From: Monomorium pharaonis
Taxonomy: Eukaryota; Arthropoda; Insecta; Hymenoptera; Formicidae
Assembly: GCF_013373865.1 (NCBI RefSeq)
Contig: NC_050474.1
Coordinates: 22,239,116 to 22,303,115 of the forward strand
Reading direction: 5' to 3'
DNA: 64,000 nt
The notes below the pieces were generated by a model. The model was not told the DNA's origin. It searched no databases and saw nothing but the letters and a program-made list of their open reading frames with translations. This document shows positions 10,240-23,500 of this stretch, piece by piece; position 1 is the first letter of the stretch; each line of letters starts with the position of its first letter. The position numbers and the translations under genes were made by a program.

Positions 10240-13200
10240 TGCCTCTTCCTTTCGCCCCGGGTGTAGAACAATAGTTCTCGTTCGCGAAGAGAAACGCCAC
10301 CGTCGCGTTTCCACGCGCGAATCGTAATTCCTCTGTGCTACGGGACGATTCGATTTGCATTTCGATACCCAGTCGCAGAGATAAAAAGCGAACCGACTGC
10401 CGTTGCCGCTCGCGCACGTCGTTTAGCTCCGACGCGACCGGTCCGCAATCTCCGTGTCCTCGCGTACGTTAAATAAATGAAGATTGCGTCCCTGCGAGAC
10501 GCCACGTATTAAATTACGATGATGCGAAATGGGCTCCGGTTGCGGTTGCGACCGTAAACCGTGAGACATTTCGGACGCCTTCGATTGCGACTGCTCGCGG
10601 ATCTCAAACCGATGATTTCGGGACGCTTGCCCGGATATCGTGTATGGGAATAGCAACTTACAAATTAAGAAAAGTAACGCGAGACTCTCTAGAAACTCTA
10701 TCCCACGTAGAAAACTTTTTGGGATCAAATTAAAATCCAGCTCGATTTTCCTCCATCCCGTTTGAAAAACCTATCGTGATTCAAAGCAGAAATGTAATGT
10801 TTTGTCAATTCGATCCTGATTGGAAAAACTTAAACAGATTCCACTGGCTCTTGCAACTTTTTCTAAAATACTTTTCGATTGTTATTTTATATTAAAGTCC
10901 AGCATAATATTGAAGCACTTCAAATATTTATACTTGTAAGGCGAAAGGTTGGTTAGATAATCAAATTTTTAGAAATACTTTCTTTTTTTATGGCGCACAA
11001 ATTGAAGAACTGCATATGTCGTCACGTGTGCATATACTACAGGCTACAGGTCTTACTTTAGTCGAATCGGGAACACGAATAAGTGCATTACGTTCGCGTG
11101 TTGGAAATGAGCGGAGTTTAGGATGCGTATATATATCCCGCGGGCCTATATATACATATTTTTTTTCGCATTAGAATAACGTTCGCGAAAGGTCGCCAAG
11201 AAAAACGTTAACGCGCGATAAACGTTAGAATATATACCCTACATTAACCAACTGTGCAAGTTATTACACTACTAAATAATAAATTCAAGCGACCTGGCAG
11301 TTTCAATCGTACGAAAGCGCGATTTACGATGAAGTTTGCGCGGCGCTAGTCGGCTAAACACCCCGGAGACGCGTCTCGCGACCGTACTTCATAAAGCGGC
11401 TACGAGGATTACGAGTTAGGGGGCCGCCGTGTAACGAGAACTATCGACTACTTTCCCCCGTCGTCGTTCTCTCGTTACGCCTCCTCGCGCGACAAGAACG
11501 TAAAATATCTCGTCCCGCAATCTTGTCGCGGACGGCCAATCAATTTGCTTGCGGCACGCAGACGGACGAACGAGATCGGGACTGCCGTGCCGCAATTTGT
11601 CGACGGCGGGGTGTCGGGATCGACACCTGTTACGATCGTACTTACCGCGGGATATTAAGTAGCGTGATGCACGTAGGCCTTAAAAACCGTGTAGACCCCG
11701 GCCGTCGGAATTATCGGGGATGCCAGCCTTCGACGACGATCGCCGATAAACAGGTCGGTCGAAAGGAAAGGCGAGTCGTAATTAAATCGGACTCCGCAAT
11801 CTGCGATGGGCGCCGCGATACAAATCCGATCGGATTGGATTGAATTGGATCGACGTGTCGCGACACCTGTCCGGCTGTCAGATTTTTTTTTTTTTTTTTT
11901 GTTATCCGCCACACACGTGGGACAAAGCGGCATCCTCGCGGCTCCGTCTTCCGGCATCGCGTGCAAATCATCGCGAGGACGCTCATTACGCACGTTGCGA
12001 ATTCGCTGAAAACCGCTCGACGACGGTGATTGACGGTTCTCTGTGCTGTGCCGTCGCGCGGATGCAACTCTTTTTCCAGTTTGGACGGCGTGTGATTTAA
12101 ATCCCTTAGAAACTCCGGTGACAATAGCGAAAAACGCGTGCTTTTGACACCTGGCATAAATTACGTCGGTACATCCGGTGCGTTTCGAGTTTGCGCGATT
12201 GTAGGATGTCGTCGTAAAAAATGGAGAATAAAAAATCGTCATGTGCCTGCAATAAACATAAGTATTAATAAAATGTAGTATCTTAAGACTGCTGTTCTAC
12301 GGTAAATTATAGAAAATTAAAATTAAAAAATATATTTTAGAATATAAAGAAAAACATGGATCATAAAGAATCAAGCGAAGATCATTTCACTCGCTTAACA
12401 ATTTGCAGGTTACACTGTAAATTGAATAAGGCCTACATAAAAAATAATTTACCTACATCTAATTACATTCCCTTATTAATATATCGACATATTTTACAAT
12501 ATTGTTATCGCAACATCTTTTTTCTTTCCTTTTAGATAGTGTGCAAAATGAATGTTCGCACTCTCTCGGTGATTTTTAAATTAAATTCCTGTAAAACCAT
12601 TTGCGGGATCCAAATGACGGCCGTAGGCGCTAAAAATTACGCAAAGGCGGAGTGCATGAGCGATAATAAAGACGGCTGAAGTTTCAATGCTGTCCCGCGC
12701 GTTAATTAAAAGCTCGAACGAAGCGCGGACCACCCGTTACATCCGTTTGTTTACGATCGCCTCTTCGAAATCACGTGCTTTATCAATGGCCGAATATTAT
12801 TCGTCCCTATTATCGTTCGTCGTTAATTCCCCATCGTGGTGGACCCGTCGTGGCACAGCGAATTCATAAAAAGATATACGCGCCCGATTTTCCATCAGCG
12901 ATTTTTGCTTTACGGCCGGCCCGCGCTGTTATCGAGCGCCACGAACAATAACAACGTCCCGTAAATAATTGCTAAAAACTGATAGCGTCCGGAACTTGCT
13001 CGCGTAGGCGTAAAATGGCACCTTTACCGGATGTCCCCGTCTTTATCGTCGAACGAGCAAAATCAAAAATATCTGTGGCGGAAGTGAAATAACACGTTAT
13101 TGGCCCCGACACGTGTTTTAGCTTCTGACTTGCAATAATTCGCATACAAGAGAAAGCATTTGGTATACATTTATAAATTGTATGCAACTACGATTACTGG

Positions 13201-14640
13201 CACATCTTTACGTAGGGGCAGATATGTTCATTAAAATCAAACTTGTAAAAATTCCATTTTCTTACGACGAAAAAAGACGTATCTCTCGTTGCGGCGGAAC
13301 GCAGGTTGTCGGTTGACGCGCGCAGTGGCATTTTTCTCCGGTCTCGCGTTCCCACGTCCTTAAAACTGGCGTGCCGGTGACATTAAACGGCGCATGATTT
13401 ATGTGGCAAGCCTAATATTCCGTGGCTCGACAGGTCGCGTTTACCTGCGAGGCAGCGGGACGACCAAGCACCTGTTATCGCTCGTCCAGTATCACTCGAT
13501 ACGATATATTATCAAATCTTGTCCCGTGACCGGAGGTGGTCGAAATGCCATTTCAGAATGGACGACAATTACGAGCCGCGTTATAGTGTCCGGCTAGTGC
13601 GAGCCAATGTGTAAATCAAACATAGGGTGTTGCGATACGTACGCGCGTACATTGTATTATACCGTTTATCGCGATTCCGTGCAGTCGGGCATCCGAGAAT
13701 TATCGGGGACCATTCAGTACGTATGCTGCTAAAATCGCCAAAGATCCTCATCACTTCGAGGAAAGAAGAAATCAGGTTCGCTCACTTTCGTATTCTCTAC
13801 GAGCTAGAGCTCTTAAAATAATACAACGCGAATGCAAGATACTAAATATTTCTTCCTAATATGCAGCACGAAGAGAAAAGTATTATTTAAAATGTTAGCG
13901 AAAGCATTTTTTTTAGAGCCGTTATTAAAGTTCAAGTATGGATGATGACGCCTCGATATTAATATTAGATTATCATTAAAGTTCGATCAATGCAGTAGAG
14001 AAATGACAATTTCTAACTCACAGGCCGGCATTCGTTGTTCTCCTTCATAGGTATTGATATATTAATAGAGAATGCAGCAACCGTAAAGTTCGCGGTATCG
14101 ACTGCACACGCCAGTCGTGAAATTTCGCGATGAGAGATCTTGCCTTCGAGATTAAATGAACAGGTAATTTCAGAGAGGAATCTAAGTTGCATGAAACAGT
14201 ACAATTTACAGAAAATATAAAATTACATCGCATTAAGGTATTGCCAATTGAGAAACACCGAAAAGCATTAATATTTTAAAAAATTGTAAGATTAAGTTAT
14301 CCGATTTTAATCAATTTCGCATCATGTGGAAATATATGATAATATAATTGACACAAGAGACTCATAGATAAGAATACAATCTTTGCGTGCAACAAATTTT
14401 ATCTTCAGTCTCCAATATTTGTTGATTGTTCTGCGAATGTTAGGTGATTCGTAAGGCTTTTTCCGTTTTGACGCAAAGTCTCACCCCACGTTGCGGTAAC
14501 GACGGGCATCTCGAGGGAATGTCCGCTCGCTAATTTGCGCTCGCTCGCGCTCAGGTGCTCGTACAGGTGATCACGTTTCGTGAATCTCGGCGGCGGACAC
14601 CCGTTATAGCGCGACCCGTGTTCCCGTCCACGAACACAGC
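10240..14640. other. non-coding stretch, no gene seen
   Basis: Alternating AT-rich (10.75-11.3, 12.2-12.6, 13.8-14.4 kb) and CpG-rich segments. Contains an uninterrupted T run at about 11,882-11,900 and a GTACGCGCGTAC palindrome near 13,638. Frames up to 195 codons around 11.65-12.24 kb cross the T run as poly-Lys or poly-Phe and are not convincing genes. Confidence 0.55.
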
Positions 14641-15240
14641 CGCGCCAGGCCGCGGGACTATATCGGTGTAAGAACGGTCGGTCGATGGGATGAGAGAGAG
14701 AGAATCGTCGTCCGGACCCGACGTCTACCCACCGAGTTGATAGGTTGTTCGAGTGAGAGAGCACGAAGGGCGAAGGAGCGAGACGGACGGCAAGCGTGGA
14801 GAGGATACGAGACGCAGAAACGACACGGAAGAAGTGCAAGAGAGACGGCAGGAGAGGCGGTCGAGCGGCGAGATAGAATTAGAAGAGGACGTCGACAGAC
14901 TTTGCCCGGCCGTTGGCGGTGGATGAAGCGAGAAGGGAGGAAAAAGGGAGTACGAGAGGGTGGAACCGGGCGCGAACGAAGCGAAGAAGCGCGAGTGCGA
15001 GCGAGAGAAAGAAAGGTAGAGAGAGACAGAGAGAGGGAGGGAGGGAGAGAGCGCGTGGATGCGTTGCGTGCGCGTAGGTACGCGTGCATACGCCCGTACA
15101 AATGTGCGTTCACGTGTATGCGTATGCGTATACTACACTGCGGGTTGAAGGAGGTGGCGCGAATAAGAGAGAACCGTGTTTCGTTTCGTTCGGCTTCGGC
15201 TCGCGAGCTCGGCCCTTTCGTACTTTCGTCACGAAACTTA

Positions 15241-15304
15241 GAAGACGAAGAAGAAGAAGAAGAAGAAGAAGACAACGAAGAAAGAGAAGAAGATGATGAT
15301 GATG
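15241..15304. repeat. (GAA)n / (GAT)n trinucleotide repeat
   Basis: A run of GAA units, with GAC interruptions, ends in four GAT units. It reads as an acidic stretch in one frame, but the frame has no independent support as coding. Confidence 0.85.
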
Positions 15305-15449
15305 AGAGAGGTGGATATCTCTCGCGCGTACGCGCCGGAAGAAAGAGAAGAAAACCACTGTGGAGGGACGGGCCTCCACGTAGAATCGTCCTACCGTGCC
15401 CTGCTACTACCTGCGATCCCGCGATGAATCCGCCTTCCTTCCAGGATCT

Positions 15450-15498
15450 CTTCCTTCCTTCCTTCCTTCCTTCCTTCCTTCCTTCCTTCCTTTCTTCC
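15450..15498. repeat. (TTCC)n tetranucleotide repeat
   Basis: About eleven TTCC units with a final TTTC variant. A shorter burst of the same unit precedes it at 15,433-15,441. Confidence 0.9.
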
Positions 15499-15759
15499 TG
15501 ACGCACTTCTTCCTTCTTCGGTTACTATCCCCTCATTCTTCTCTTCATCATCTTCATCATCTCTTTACATTTCAACTTCTTTCATCTCGTTCCTTCGTCT
15601 TTCAAATGACAGTCTTTCAAATCTTCGTATCCCGTCTTTTTCACGAAAGTCATCTTTTTCACTAAAAGTAGACTAAAAGTAGATACAGTTGAAAAGTAAA
15701 CCCTTAATTTCTGTCTTTCTCTCAAAATATTAGAAACCGAGTTGAATATGAAAAACTTA

Positions 15760-15782
15760 TCTCTCTCTCTCTCTCTCTCTCT
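15760..15782. repeat. (CT)n microsatellite
   Basis: A pure CT run in AT-rich DNA. Confidence 0.85.
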
Positions 15783-15799
15783 TCCCCTCTGCGCTTGTT

Positions 15800-17636
15800 C
15801 TGAGAGATTGTGAAAACACTTGCGGAAAGATAGAAAAAAAGAAAGATGATCGTAAAAAAGTCTAGTAATTTACGACATACAATAAATCCACTCTCATAGA
15901 AAATTTATTGATATATAATGATAGAAATCAAAGACTGTAATTTCTATTATTTTTTATATATTCAGTTTACATATAATCAGTAGATAAAATCTTTGAAATT
16001 AATTATTAAACTGTAATTGATTCTGCATAATTATCGTGTTAAGGCATTAATTTTTTTAACTGTTTCAACGTTTTATTAGCTGGGCTATGAATTTCTTTTG
16101 CTTCTGAGTTTTCAATAAGTATCTTACTTTGTGCTTTTTATTTTTCTTAAATTTTTACTCCTATCTTTTTTTTCCCGCGGATCACGAGTAGATAAATCTT
16201 CTAACAACACAAAACTCGCTCGTTTGTTCCTTTATGAGTGTATTTAGCGTGAAGTTACGCTCTGTTAGAGACTTAATACGTTGCGGGGAAAGCGCAAAAC
16301 TTCGCGGACTGTTCTCGACAGATCTGCCTTCGGTCGCGGCCTTTTGAAGCGGTTCTTCTTACGAAATCGCAGCCGCGCAGCGTTCTCCGTCTTTGATTTC
16401 AGTATACGTTTCTTCTCAGCTCGCTGCAAGATAAAACGAAAGGCTGTGCAGCACAAGAAACAGTCGCAAGAAGCTACACAACTTGCTGGATTTTTTTTTT
16501 TTAGTTAGGAGCTAGTTAGCTTACGTTCACGTGACACGCGTTGTAACGCTCGTTTATGACAAAATCAACTTTTAATCATAACTAACATACGATTCTGAAA
16601 CCATACGAAAATGTATGCAGTTCTCGAATATCGTTAAAATGTAAAAACTTTCATAGATACATGTTCTCTTTTTTCCTTCAACTTGTCGCATTTTCTCCCC
16701 CCTTTTCGAAGATCGTTTACGATAGAAGGAAGTTTGCGATAGCGAAGAAATGTGATTCGATGTACGAACTTTACTATTGTGCTTTCTTTTTCTGCATTTA
16801 CTCACGCTCATTTTATCCGCCATTGTATTTTCTGTCTGTCGTCAAACGTTTCGTTACTATTTAGGAGTTTGAGGCTCCGCTTTTTACGATTCCCTTCTGT
16901 TCCTCTTTCACCGTTTATCTCTCACCTTCAATTTCTATCGATTCAAAGATTCCATAGTATCAAAGACTACGTAAAAGAACATAGACACCGAGAAAACTTC
17001 AGCGATTTTTCTCTATATGTTTTAATTAAAAATAAAATTAAAATATTAAAGCGAGGAGAATATTTTTCTTTCCGAAAAATTACGTTACATCATAGGATTG
17101 TAATACTTAGTGATGCTTGGAAGATGTGGACTGATTGTGAGATTTTCTGAGTTACGTTCGATCATCCACAGTAAAGTAATTGCATTTTAGAGCTAAATAT
17201 TGTTCTGTTTATTGGTATTTTATAAAATATACTTTCATATTAAAAGCTCTTCTCAGCTCAAAATCTTCAATTTCATGCAAAGTTCCATACTAGTCAGACA
17301 AGCGTCATCCTTGCACGAATTCCGGAAGATCCGCGCGCGATTGGATGTCCCGTTAATCCCTCACCCTTTCTTTTTCCTCTTCTTTTCTTTTCTTTTTTTT
17401 TACATAAACGCGTTTCGTGCCTGTCGCCCAAAACGCCCCGTTACATTCCACAAACGAAGCTCGTTCGCATGACGGCGCGGCTTAAGTTTCGCGTTACACG
17501 GCGGCGGGCTATCAAGATCAGAAAAATCGATCAGTCTATGAGAACGCTTCCAACTGCGAATTAAAATTGGCCGTCGTCCTTTTTGCCATAACAAGAAGAA
17601 GGGAGGAGAGAAGAAGAGAGAAATACATATACAGGG
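15800..17636. other. AT-rich non-coding stretch
   Basis: Mostly AT-rich with a modest CpG-rich patch at 16.25-16.5 kb. A 132-codon frame at 16,752-17,150 is rich in Phe, Ser and Lys, as expected from AT-rich pyrimidine tracts. Nothing recognisable. Confidence 0.5.
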
Positions 17637-17662
17637 TGTGTCGGTACATTGCGTTAATAGAA
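17633..17662 (+). mobile_element. transposon-end-like motif (fragment)
   Basis: The sequence ACAGGGTGTGTCGGTACATT resembles the ACAGGGTGT-type termini often seen on insect DNA transposons and their non-autonomous derivatives. No matching inverted terminus was found in the next 500 bases and no transposase remnant is visible, so at most this is a truncated or solo end. A similar ACACACCCTGTA in the opposite orientation occurs at about 62,203. Confidence 0.2.
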
Positions 17663-17927
17663 TTACATTTTTAATATTAAATAATTCTGTGAGTTTAATT
17701 TAAAGAATAAAGGAAAGAGTAAGTTCTCAAAGTAAAATTACTATACATTTTATATATACCTTAGTATGCCCAGTACATGTAATAGAACAAAAAAAATCGA
17801 GAGCCAATAAAAATATTCTTCACAGGATCAATCAAAATTGAACGGCAAGATAGTAATAAATTATCTTAGTAATTGTTACTTTATCAATTTAAGAAATATG
17901 TTGACAGTAATTCTATCAGAATCGTAT

Positions 17928-17948
17928 AGGATGTTCACTGAACATCCT
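17928..17948. other. perfect inverted repeat, 10-base arms
   Basis: AGGATGTTCA and TGAACATCCT flank a single central C. An exact dyad of this length in otherwise AT-rich DNA is unlikely by chance at a given place and resembles a binding site for a dimeric regulator, or a short cruciform. Nothing nearby tells which. Confidence 0.75.
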
Positions 17949-17959
17949 TAAAAGTGCTT

Positions 17960-19475
17960 ATTAGTAATCTACTTTTCTTTAAAGGTTTATACATTTTAGA
18001 AATAAGTCTCTTGACCCATAAAGGGAGGATAAATTACTGATGCGGGAATAATTAATGCAGACTATCGCACTAATTCAAGCCTATTCGCAAACGTAATTGT
18101 TCCGTGCAAATCCACCTTCTCATTTCTCAAATTCCAAAAGCCTTGTTGCGCTTTCTAGCTGCTGCCGGCGCGCTGTCGTAATCCGATCGATTAAATTCAT
18201 ACTGTGCCATTTCGCGCATCGCGTACAAACGCTACGTGCATGTCAGTCGACACTCCCGGAAACAAAAACCGACAAAAAAAAGGAATACCTTTTGCTCTTT
18301 GCACCCCGCCGGGGTAGGATCCAGGGAGGGGGAGGGAAGGCGAGCTGACGAAAAAAAGAGACGTGCGACGAGAAACAAAACTACCACGAAGGGGTGAGAG
18401 AACGAGAGATCGCTCGAGATCGATCAAACAAATCGATCTAACGATCAACGGAGTGTATACGGCCTCGCATACTTCTCTTCGTTAATTGCCTTTTTTTCAG
18501 CGCCGCGTTTAGGGAGTCGGCCTAAAGAGACGAAGAAGAAAGAGACCCAACCAGAGGTACGAGGAACATGAGAGCGGGAGGGACGAGGGAGACGTGGCAC
18601 AGGTTGGGAGGAGGGTAGGGCGAGATCGGCTGCTCGAGAAATAGTTTACGGCGCTCTCCGATCGAAGGGAATCGCGTGAAATCGAATTCGTACGCACGTA
18701 CGACACGCAGGAACGCGAAAGGGTGAGAAGGGCGACGGGCGAGGGGTGACGGAGGTGAGAAAAATAGAGAAAAGGAAGGAAGGAGCAAAACGAGGAGAGA
18801 GGCAAAGGGAAAGAGAGAGAGAGAATGGGGGAGGGAAAGGTGTATTCGAGCGATCGCCAGAGCACGATTCGCGTTGCTTTGAGAACGGCGCGATCGTCGG
18901 CAGCGCGATGACGGGGCTGCTTCTGATACCCGGCGAAAAATAAATGGCGCGCCACCGCCGCGCCGCCGCTAGCGAGCCGGGCGTGATAAGCGCGACGAGG
19001 TGATCCGATCTCGTGCAACGTGTCGGCTCGATCGCGACATTTCCGCGTTATTTCACGGCGTGGGAATTTTGCGTTTGAAATACGAGAGGCAGGGAAATAA
19101 TGTTTAATACAGCGTCTGAGAAGAAAAATTACTCTGTCACTCGCATTTACTTGGTGTAAAAACAATTCGGACGAAGCAAGCTTGTAAATCTTCGAAATTA
19201 TTCGCGTTCATATATAAATTATTTTGATTTTAATAATAAATACAAAACTCTACTTTGTGTTTTAATTTTATTACGCGGAAGGAGTTGCGTCTGGAGAAAA
19301 TTAATACAGGCAAATGCTAAAATTCGTGATAATGTGAGAGGTAAGAGCTTCGTGAGAAATGAAATAACGATCTTTTTCTAAAATATTCGACGGGAAGTTC
19401 GATGAAGAGCTTCCTGTCTCCAACCCTCGATTTTCGAGGGCGAACGAAAACGCGTCAAACGGTCAGAGAGAAGCG

Positions 19476-19478
<3 letters not shown>
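17960..19478. other. non-coding stretch, no gene seen
   Basis: AT-rich to 18.1 kb, then CpG- and purine-rich from 18.3 to 19.05 kb. The minus-strand 218-codon frame at 18,509-19,165 is Ser/Leu/Pro-rich low complexity. No exon-like boundaries. Confidence 0.5.

Positions 19479-19556
<78 letters not shown>
19479..19556. repeat. long (CT)n microsatellite
   Basis: A pure CT run of about 78 bases, one of the three longest in the window. Confidence 0.95.
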
Positions 19557-19559
<3 letters not shown>

Positions 19560-19561
<2 letters not shown>

Positions 19562-20470
19562 CTGTCTCTGGATTTCGCCGTCGTTTTGTCCGCGTCGACG
19601 GCATGTCGTTAGGACGTCGATCGACAGTTACAACGGTGACGAACCTGTCAATGCAGAGAGCAAATAAACATCTGGAAATGTAGGGATTTGAAACTGGAAC
19701 GCGATGTGCGAACGGAACGAAAATCAGGAAAATCCAAACATCAGACGGAACTGAATATTTCTAAAGTTCCTGAAAAATTCTGTCGAAAGCCTGACGTAAA
19801 AATTAGGACAAAAATTAGCCATACCAGCTCGGACAATAAATTTTACAAAATTATTATTCGGCGAGCAGAATTACAAAGTATTTTATAATATGCACGCTAT
19901 AATTTTTCTACCTTCATGTGAATATTATTAACATTGAATTTTGAGTTATTTAACATTGAAATAAAGACAAACGATTTACACATATTATTTTACATTTAAA
20001 CTTGCTTAGTTATTAAAAATGTGTACTACACATTTGTTTGACTATAATAATTATTATCATATTGCAAGTAACAATACATGTAAAACAATTGCGACCAAGT
20101 TTGCGTTTCGGTCCATTAAATGGAAATTTATATAAATTTTGTGAAGCGTGGATTCCGCGGGCAATTGCATGGTGTCACGAATTGAAGCAATATTTGTTCC
20201 CGTTTGCGCTCACGATCGCGTCATCGCTGTGAACGCTATTTTTTCAAACTATTGCATTGTCTTCGACAATGGTGTAATCGAAGCTCGTAGTGTAACAATT
20301 CGGAGAATATTAGGTAAACAGCGTTTGTTTACCTCGCGAAGAAAACTCGAAAACGTTACGCGAAAATATGTAATCTCGGCCGGATTTTGTTCCGGAGCCC
20401 GAAGCACTTTCATCGTGCTCGATTACATCCATGTTGATTTTCCAAGAAATGCGTTGCTGCAGCATTTCGT

Positions 20471-20525
<55 letters not shown>

Positions 20526-23500
20526 CGCGCGTGTCAGCGGCAGCGCCTGGATTTTTCAACCAGGCCGGAAAATATTTTTGCTTGACGAATGCGCGGGGTA
20601 ACGGATATCTAGCAATTTACGACTTTGAACGATCGCCCCTGATCGACATTCGGCTCGAGTACGCCGCATCGCTCGTCTATCTCTGTACAAATTCGACTAT
20701 CCAGATCGCCAGAGAGATCTCTTCATAGCGTGTGACGCTGCGATTAGCGATACCACAAAAATATGTGAGGCAAAGCAAATTTTATAATATAATATTTTTA
20801 CGAGCTGTATAAGTTTTTTATTTATTTATTAATCCTCATCCCCTTGTAAAAATGTAACACTCTTTGGATAATATTAAATTGACCAATATTTAATACGTAT
20901 TTCAAGTTGTTAGTACTTTTAATACTCAAAGTAAATAATAATTACTTTATTTATTTTCACGACAAGCACATCTTACATTTTCGCGATGATCTTCCACGCA
21001 TCGATGTCTCGTCTTTCGTCGATCTCGGGGGAAATGTAATCGGCGGGGTTTACGTCTAACAGAAAAATCGTAAAGCTCGTTGTCATAAAACGCCGCCTCC
21101 GCCCAATCCTGAGATTTTTTCCCGCTCCTCCCCTCGTTTTCTTTGCCAATTTCCAGCATTGCGTAAGGCGCGGTCGTTCGGGAAGTCAGAGGCAGCGAGA
21201 AGCGATAACGATAATCGCCGGCTCGGACCCGGCACACCGGAAAGAAAAGGGAGAAAGGGAGACGCGCGGGCTCTCCTACAAAAAAAATAAACGTGGTGGA
21301 TGCAACGGTCCGAGATATCGCGGGCCTTCCTGCGGATCCTGTAAAAGTCGAATGGAATTTGCATGCGATTTTCTCGTCGCGGCGGCGCGCACTTTAATTG
21401 CACCGGACGGCCGCTAATTGCATCGAATTTATCGTGCGGCGTATTGATATCCGCACGGGAGATCGCCGAAGAGGGCCGAGCCCAGACGCGATGAATGAAA
21501 TCCGCCACCGGGTGAATGAAGGCACGTCGACGACATTAGTCGGCGATCGCAGAAATTCGGTTTTACGGGGCGATGATCGTAAACGTCGATGCAACGTCGG
21601 GCTTTACAGCCTCGAAGGGCAAACGCGGTAAAATTTAATGCACGCAACGAAACATTAACGACACGAATCGCGAATCTAAATTTATTAATTGGACGTCGGA
21701 CTCTTTGTCTTGTGCACACACGCGAGGACAGGAATAATTAAAGGCTTGTCAGCGAAAATTAAAGAGTTTCCAGCGTAAATGCTGAAGCCGCGAGAAAGAG
21801 AGAGAATTCCGACGTTTTTGATTCGTTGGGAAGGCACATCTTTCGGCTGGTAAGGCAAATATTTTAACAGTGGAAAGGACGCTCCGTACGCCCCGCTAAC
21901 TGCGCGAGTATCAAAGCAACACATTTACAGAATCGCATTTTCCGAGGTAAAAAAAAAGAAGCAATTTATTAACAACCGTGCGCCATTCGAAAGCGTTTCG
22001 CGAATGCGGTGCCTGTTAGTTTCTAGAAACGATACTCGCATTCAAAGGGGTATTTGCGCTTAATTAAAAATCGCGAACCCGCAATATCGGCAATTAGCGT
22101 GGCAACTACTTTCGACTCCAAAGAGAGTCGCGAATTCAGTTACTGTGTAAATTTCACGTTCGTGCGATATGAAAATCAACGACGGAACAAGAACCGCGTA
22201 TATATTTTATATCATACCGCAAAAAGCGCTTTTGCGCTACGCGAAATTTGATTCGCTCGGTAACCTTTTTTTGAGGAGGTGGGGGCACGCATCAACTCCT
22301 AAACTGCACTCTGTGCGGTCAAATATGAATCCGGTATTTTTTTTGTTTTTCCATGCTTTTACAAATTTATAGAATTATCCGTCCGTTCGTTTATCCATCT
22401 ACGAATTGCGCCTCTATATTATTTTCCTATATTATATACACACACCACAATGGTACGTTGCGAAAATAGCTCTGCTCGCGTTCGGAAAATTGGATTACCG
22501 GATGAGGATTGCGCGTACGTATCCATCGCTACTAATCTACCTCAGCGGAGTCGACGTTCTCTTCCGGAACAAAAATGAGCTTGCTCCCGGTCAAGGGTCA
22601 AGCACGAATCGGCAACTACCTGTAATCAGTAGTATGCGCTTTGCGCTCCGATTACGAGGGACACGGCGTTCGTGCGAAAGTAATATCCACTTCCTAGCCG
22701 CGGAGAATCGATTTCCGGTATTGCGTAAGACGACGGTTACATTGGGAATCCCGAGGGAGAGAGAGAGAGAGAGAAAGGGAAAAAATTATAATAATGATAA
22801 TTGTCATCTTTGGATCGAATCACCGGATCAAGTACGATCATATTTTCAAATAAACAAGGCTTATATTTAGACCGTAGGCAAAAAATCATTTAAAACTACT
22901 TATTATATTTTATTTTTGTTAAAAAAAATAGTTATATGAGATAAAATCACAGACAAAATCGTTGTAAGACTCGCTTTTTATTGTTATTAATAATTTTACT
23001 TGTGCGAATCAAGTGTCAGGTTTCAAATTATCCGACAGTATTGAAACCATTCATGATTTTCTCAAGAATGAACGGCAATCGTTTCCACTTTCTGTGTTTC
23101 TTTTTTCTTCATTTTCTACGAAATATCCGCCGATTGCTACCTACGCAGTACGCATGTTTTGAATTTTCCATATCCAAGCTCAAAGAAAATTAGACGGTAA
23201 TTTTGCTAAAGAATGGAGGAAGAGAGAAAGAAACAAAGAGAGAGAGAGAGAGAGAAAGTAGTATTTATCTTGCATCATAAGATCGCCAAGTTCTGTCCGC
23301 ACACGATACGTAATTACATCCGGCCGGTAATCAATTATAAAAAATGGGTCCAAAGTATACCGAGCTGCTTGATCATGCATATTTTTCTATCACAGAAAAA
23401 TTCATCGAGTGCATGGGCGACTTGAGTTATTGCACCAACGCATACCTAACTATGCTAATGATTTTCAAATCGTATGTGGTTTTGCTAAGATATCTAAAAA

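Larger units (their letters stand above)
14656..15498 (+). promoter_or_regulatory. purine-rich block, possible promoter plus 5' untranslated region
   Basis: A TATATC box-like motif at about 14,660 is followed by roughly 600 bases of GA-rich plus-strand sequence, then a GAA/GAT repeat and a TTCC repeat. Long GA-rich leaders are common in insect genes. A frame of more than 250 codons runs through but is almost entirely Arg/Glu with acidic and Phe/Pro/Ser tails caused by the repeats. The first ATGs in it are not in good context. I cannot find a first coding exon, so this is compositional inference only. Confidence 0.15.

Noticed and set aside
11655..12242. 195-codon minus-strand frame
   Set aside because: Contains a poly-Lys stretch from the T run and overlaps two other long frames. 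No exon boundaries.
14658..15506. Frames of over 250 codons on both strands
   Set aside because: Driven by GA-rich sequence, a GAA/GAT repeat and a TTCC repeat. Both strands open, no good initiator ATG.
17633..18060. Complete transposon starting ACAGGGTGT
   Set aside because: No inverted partner terminus and no transposase remnant in the following sequence.
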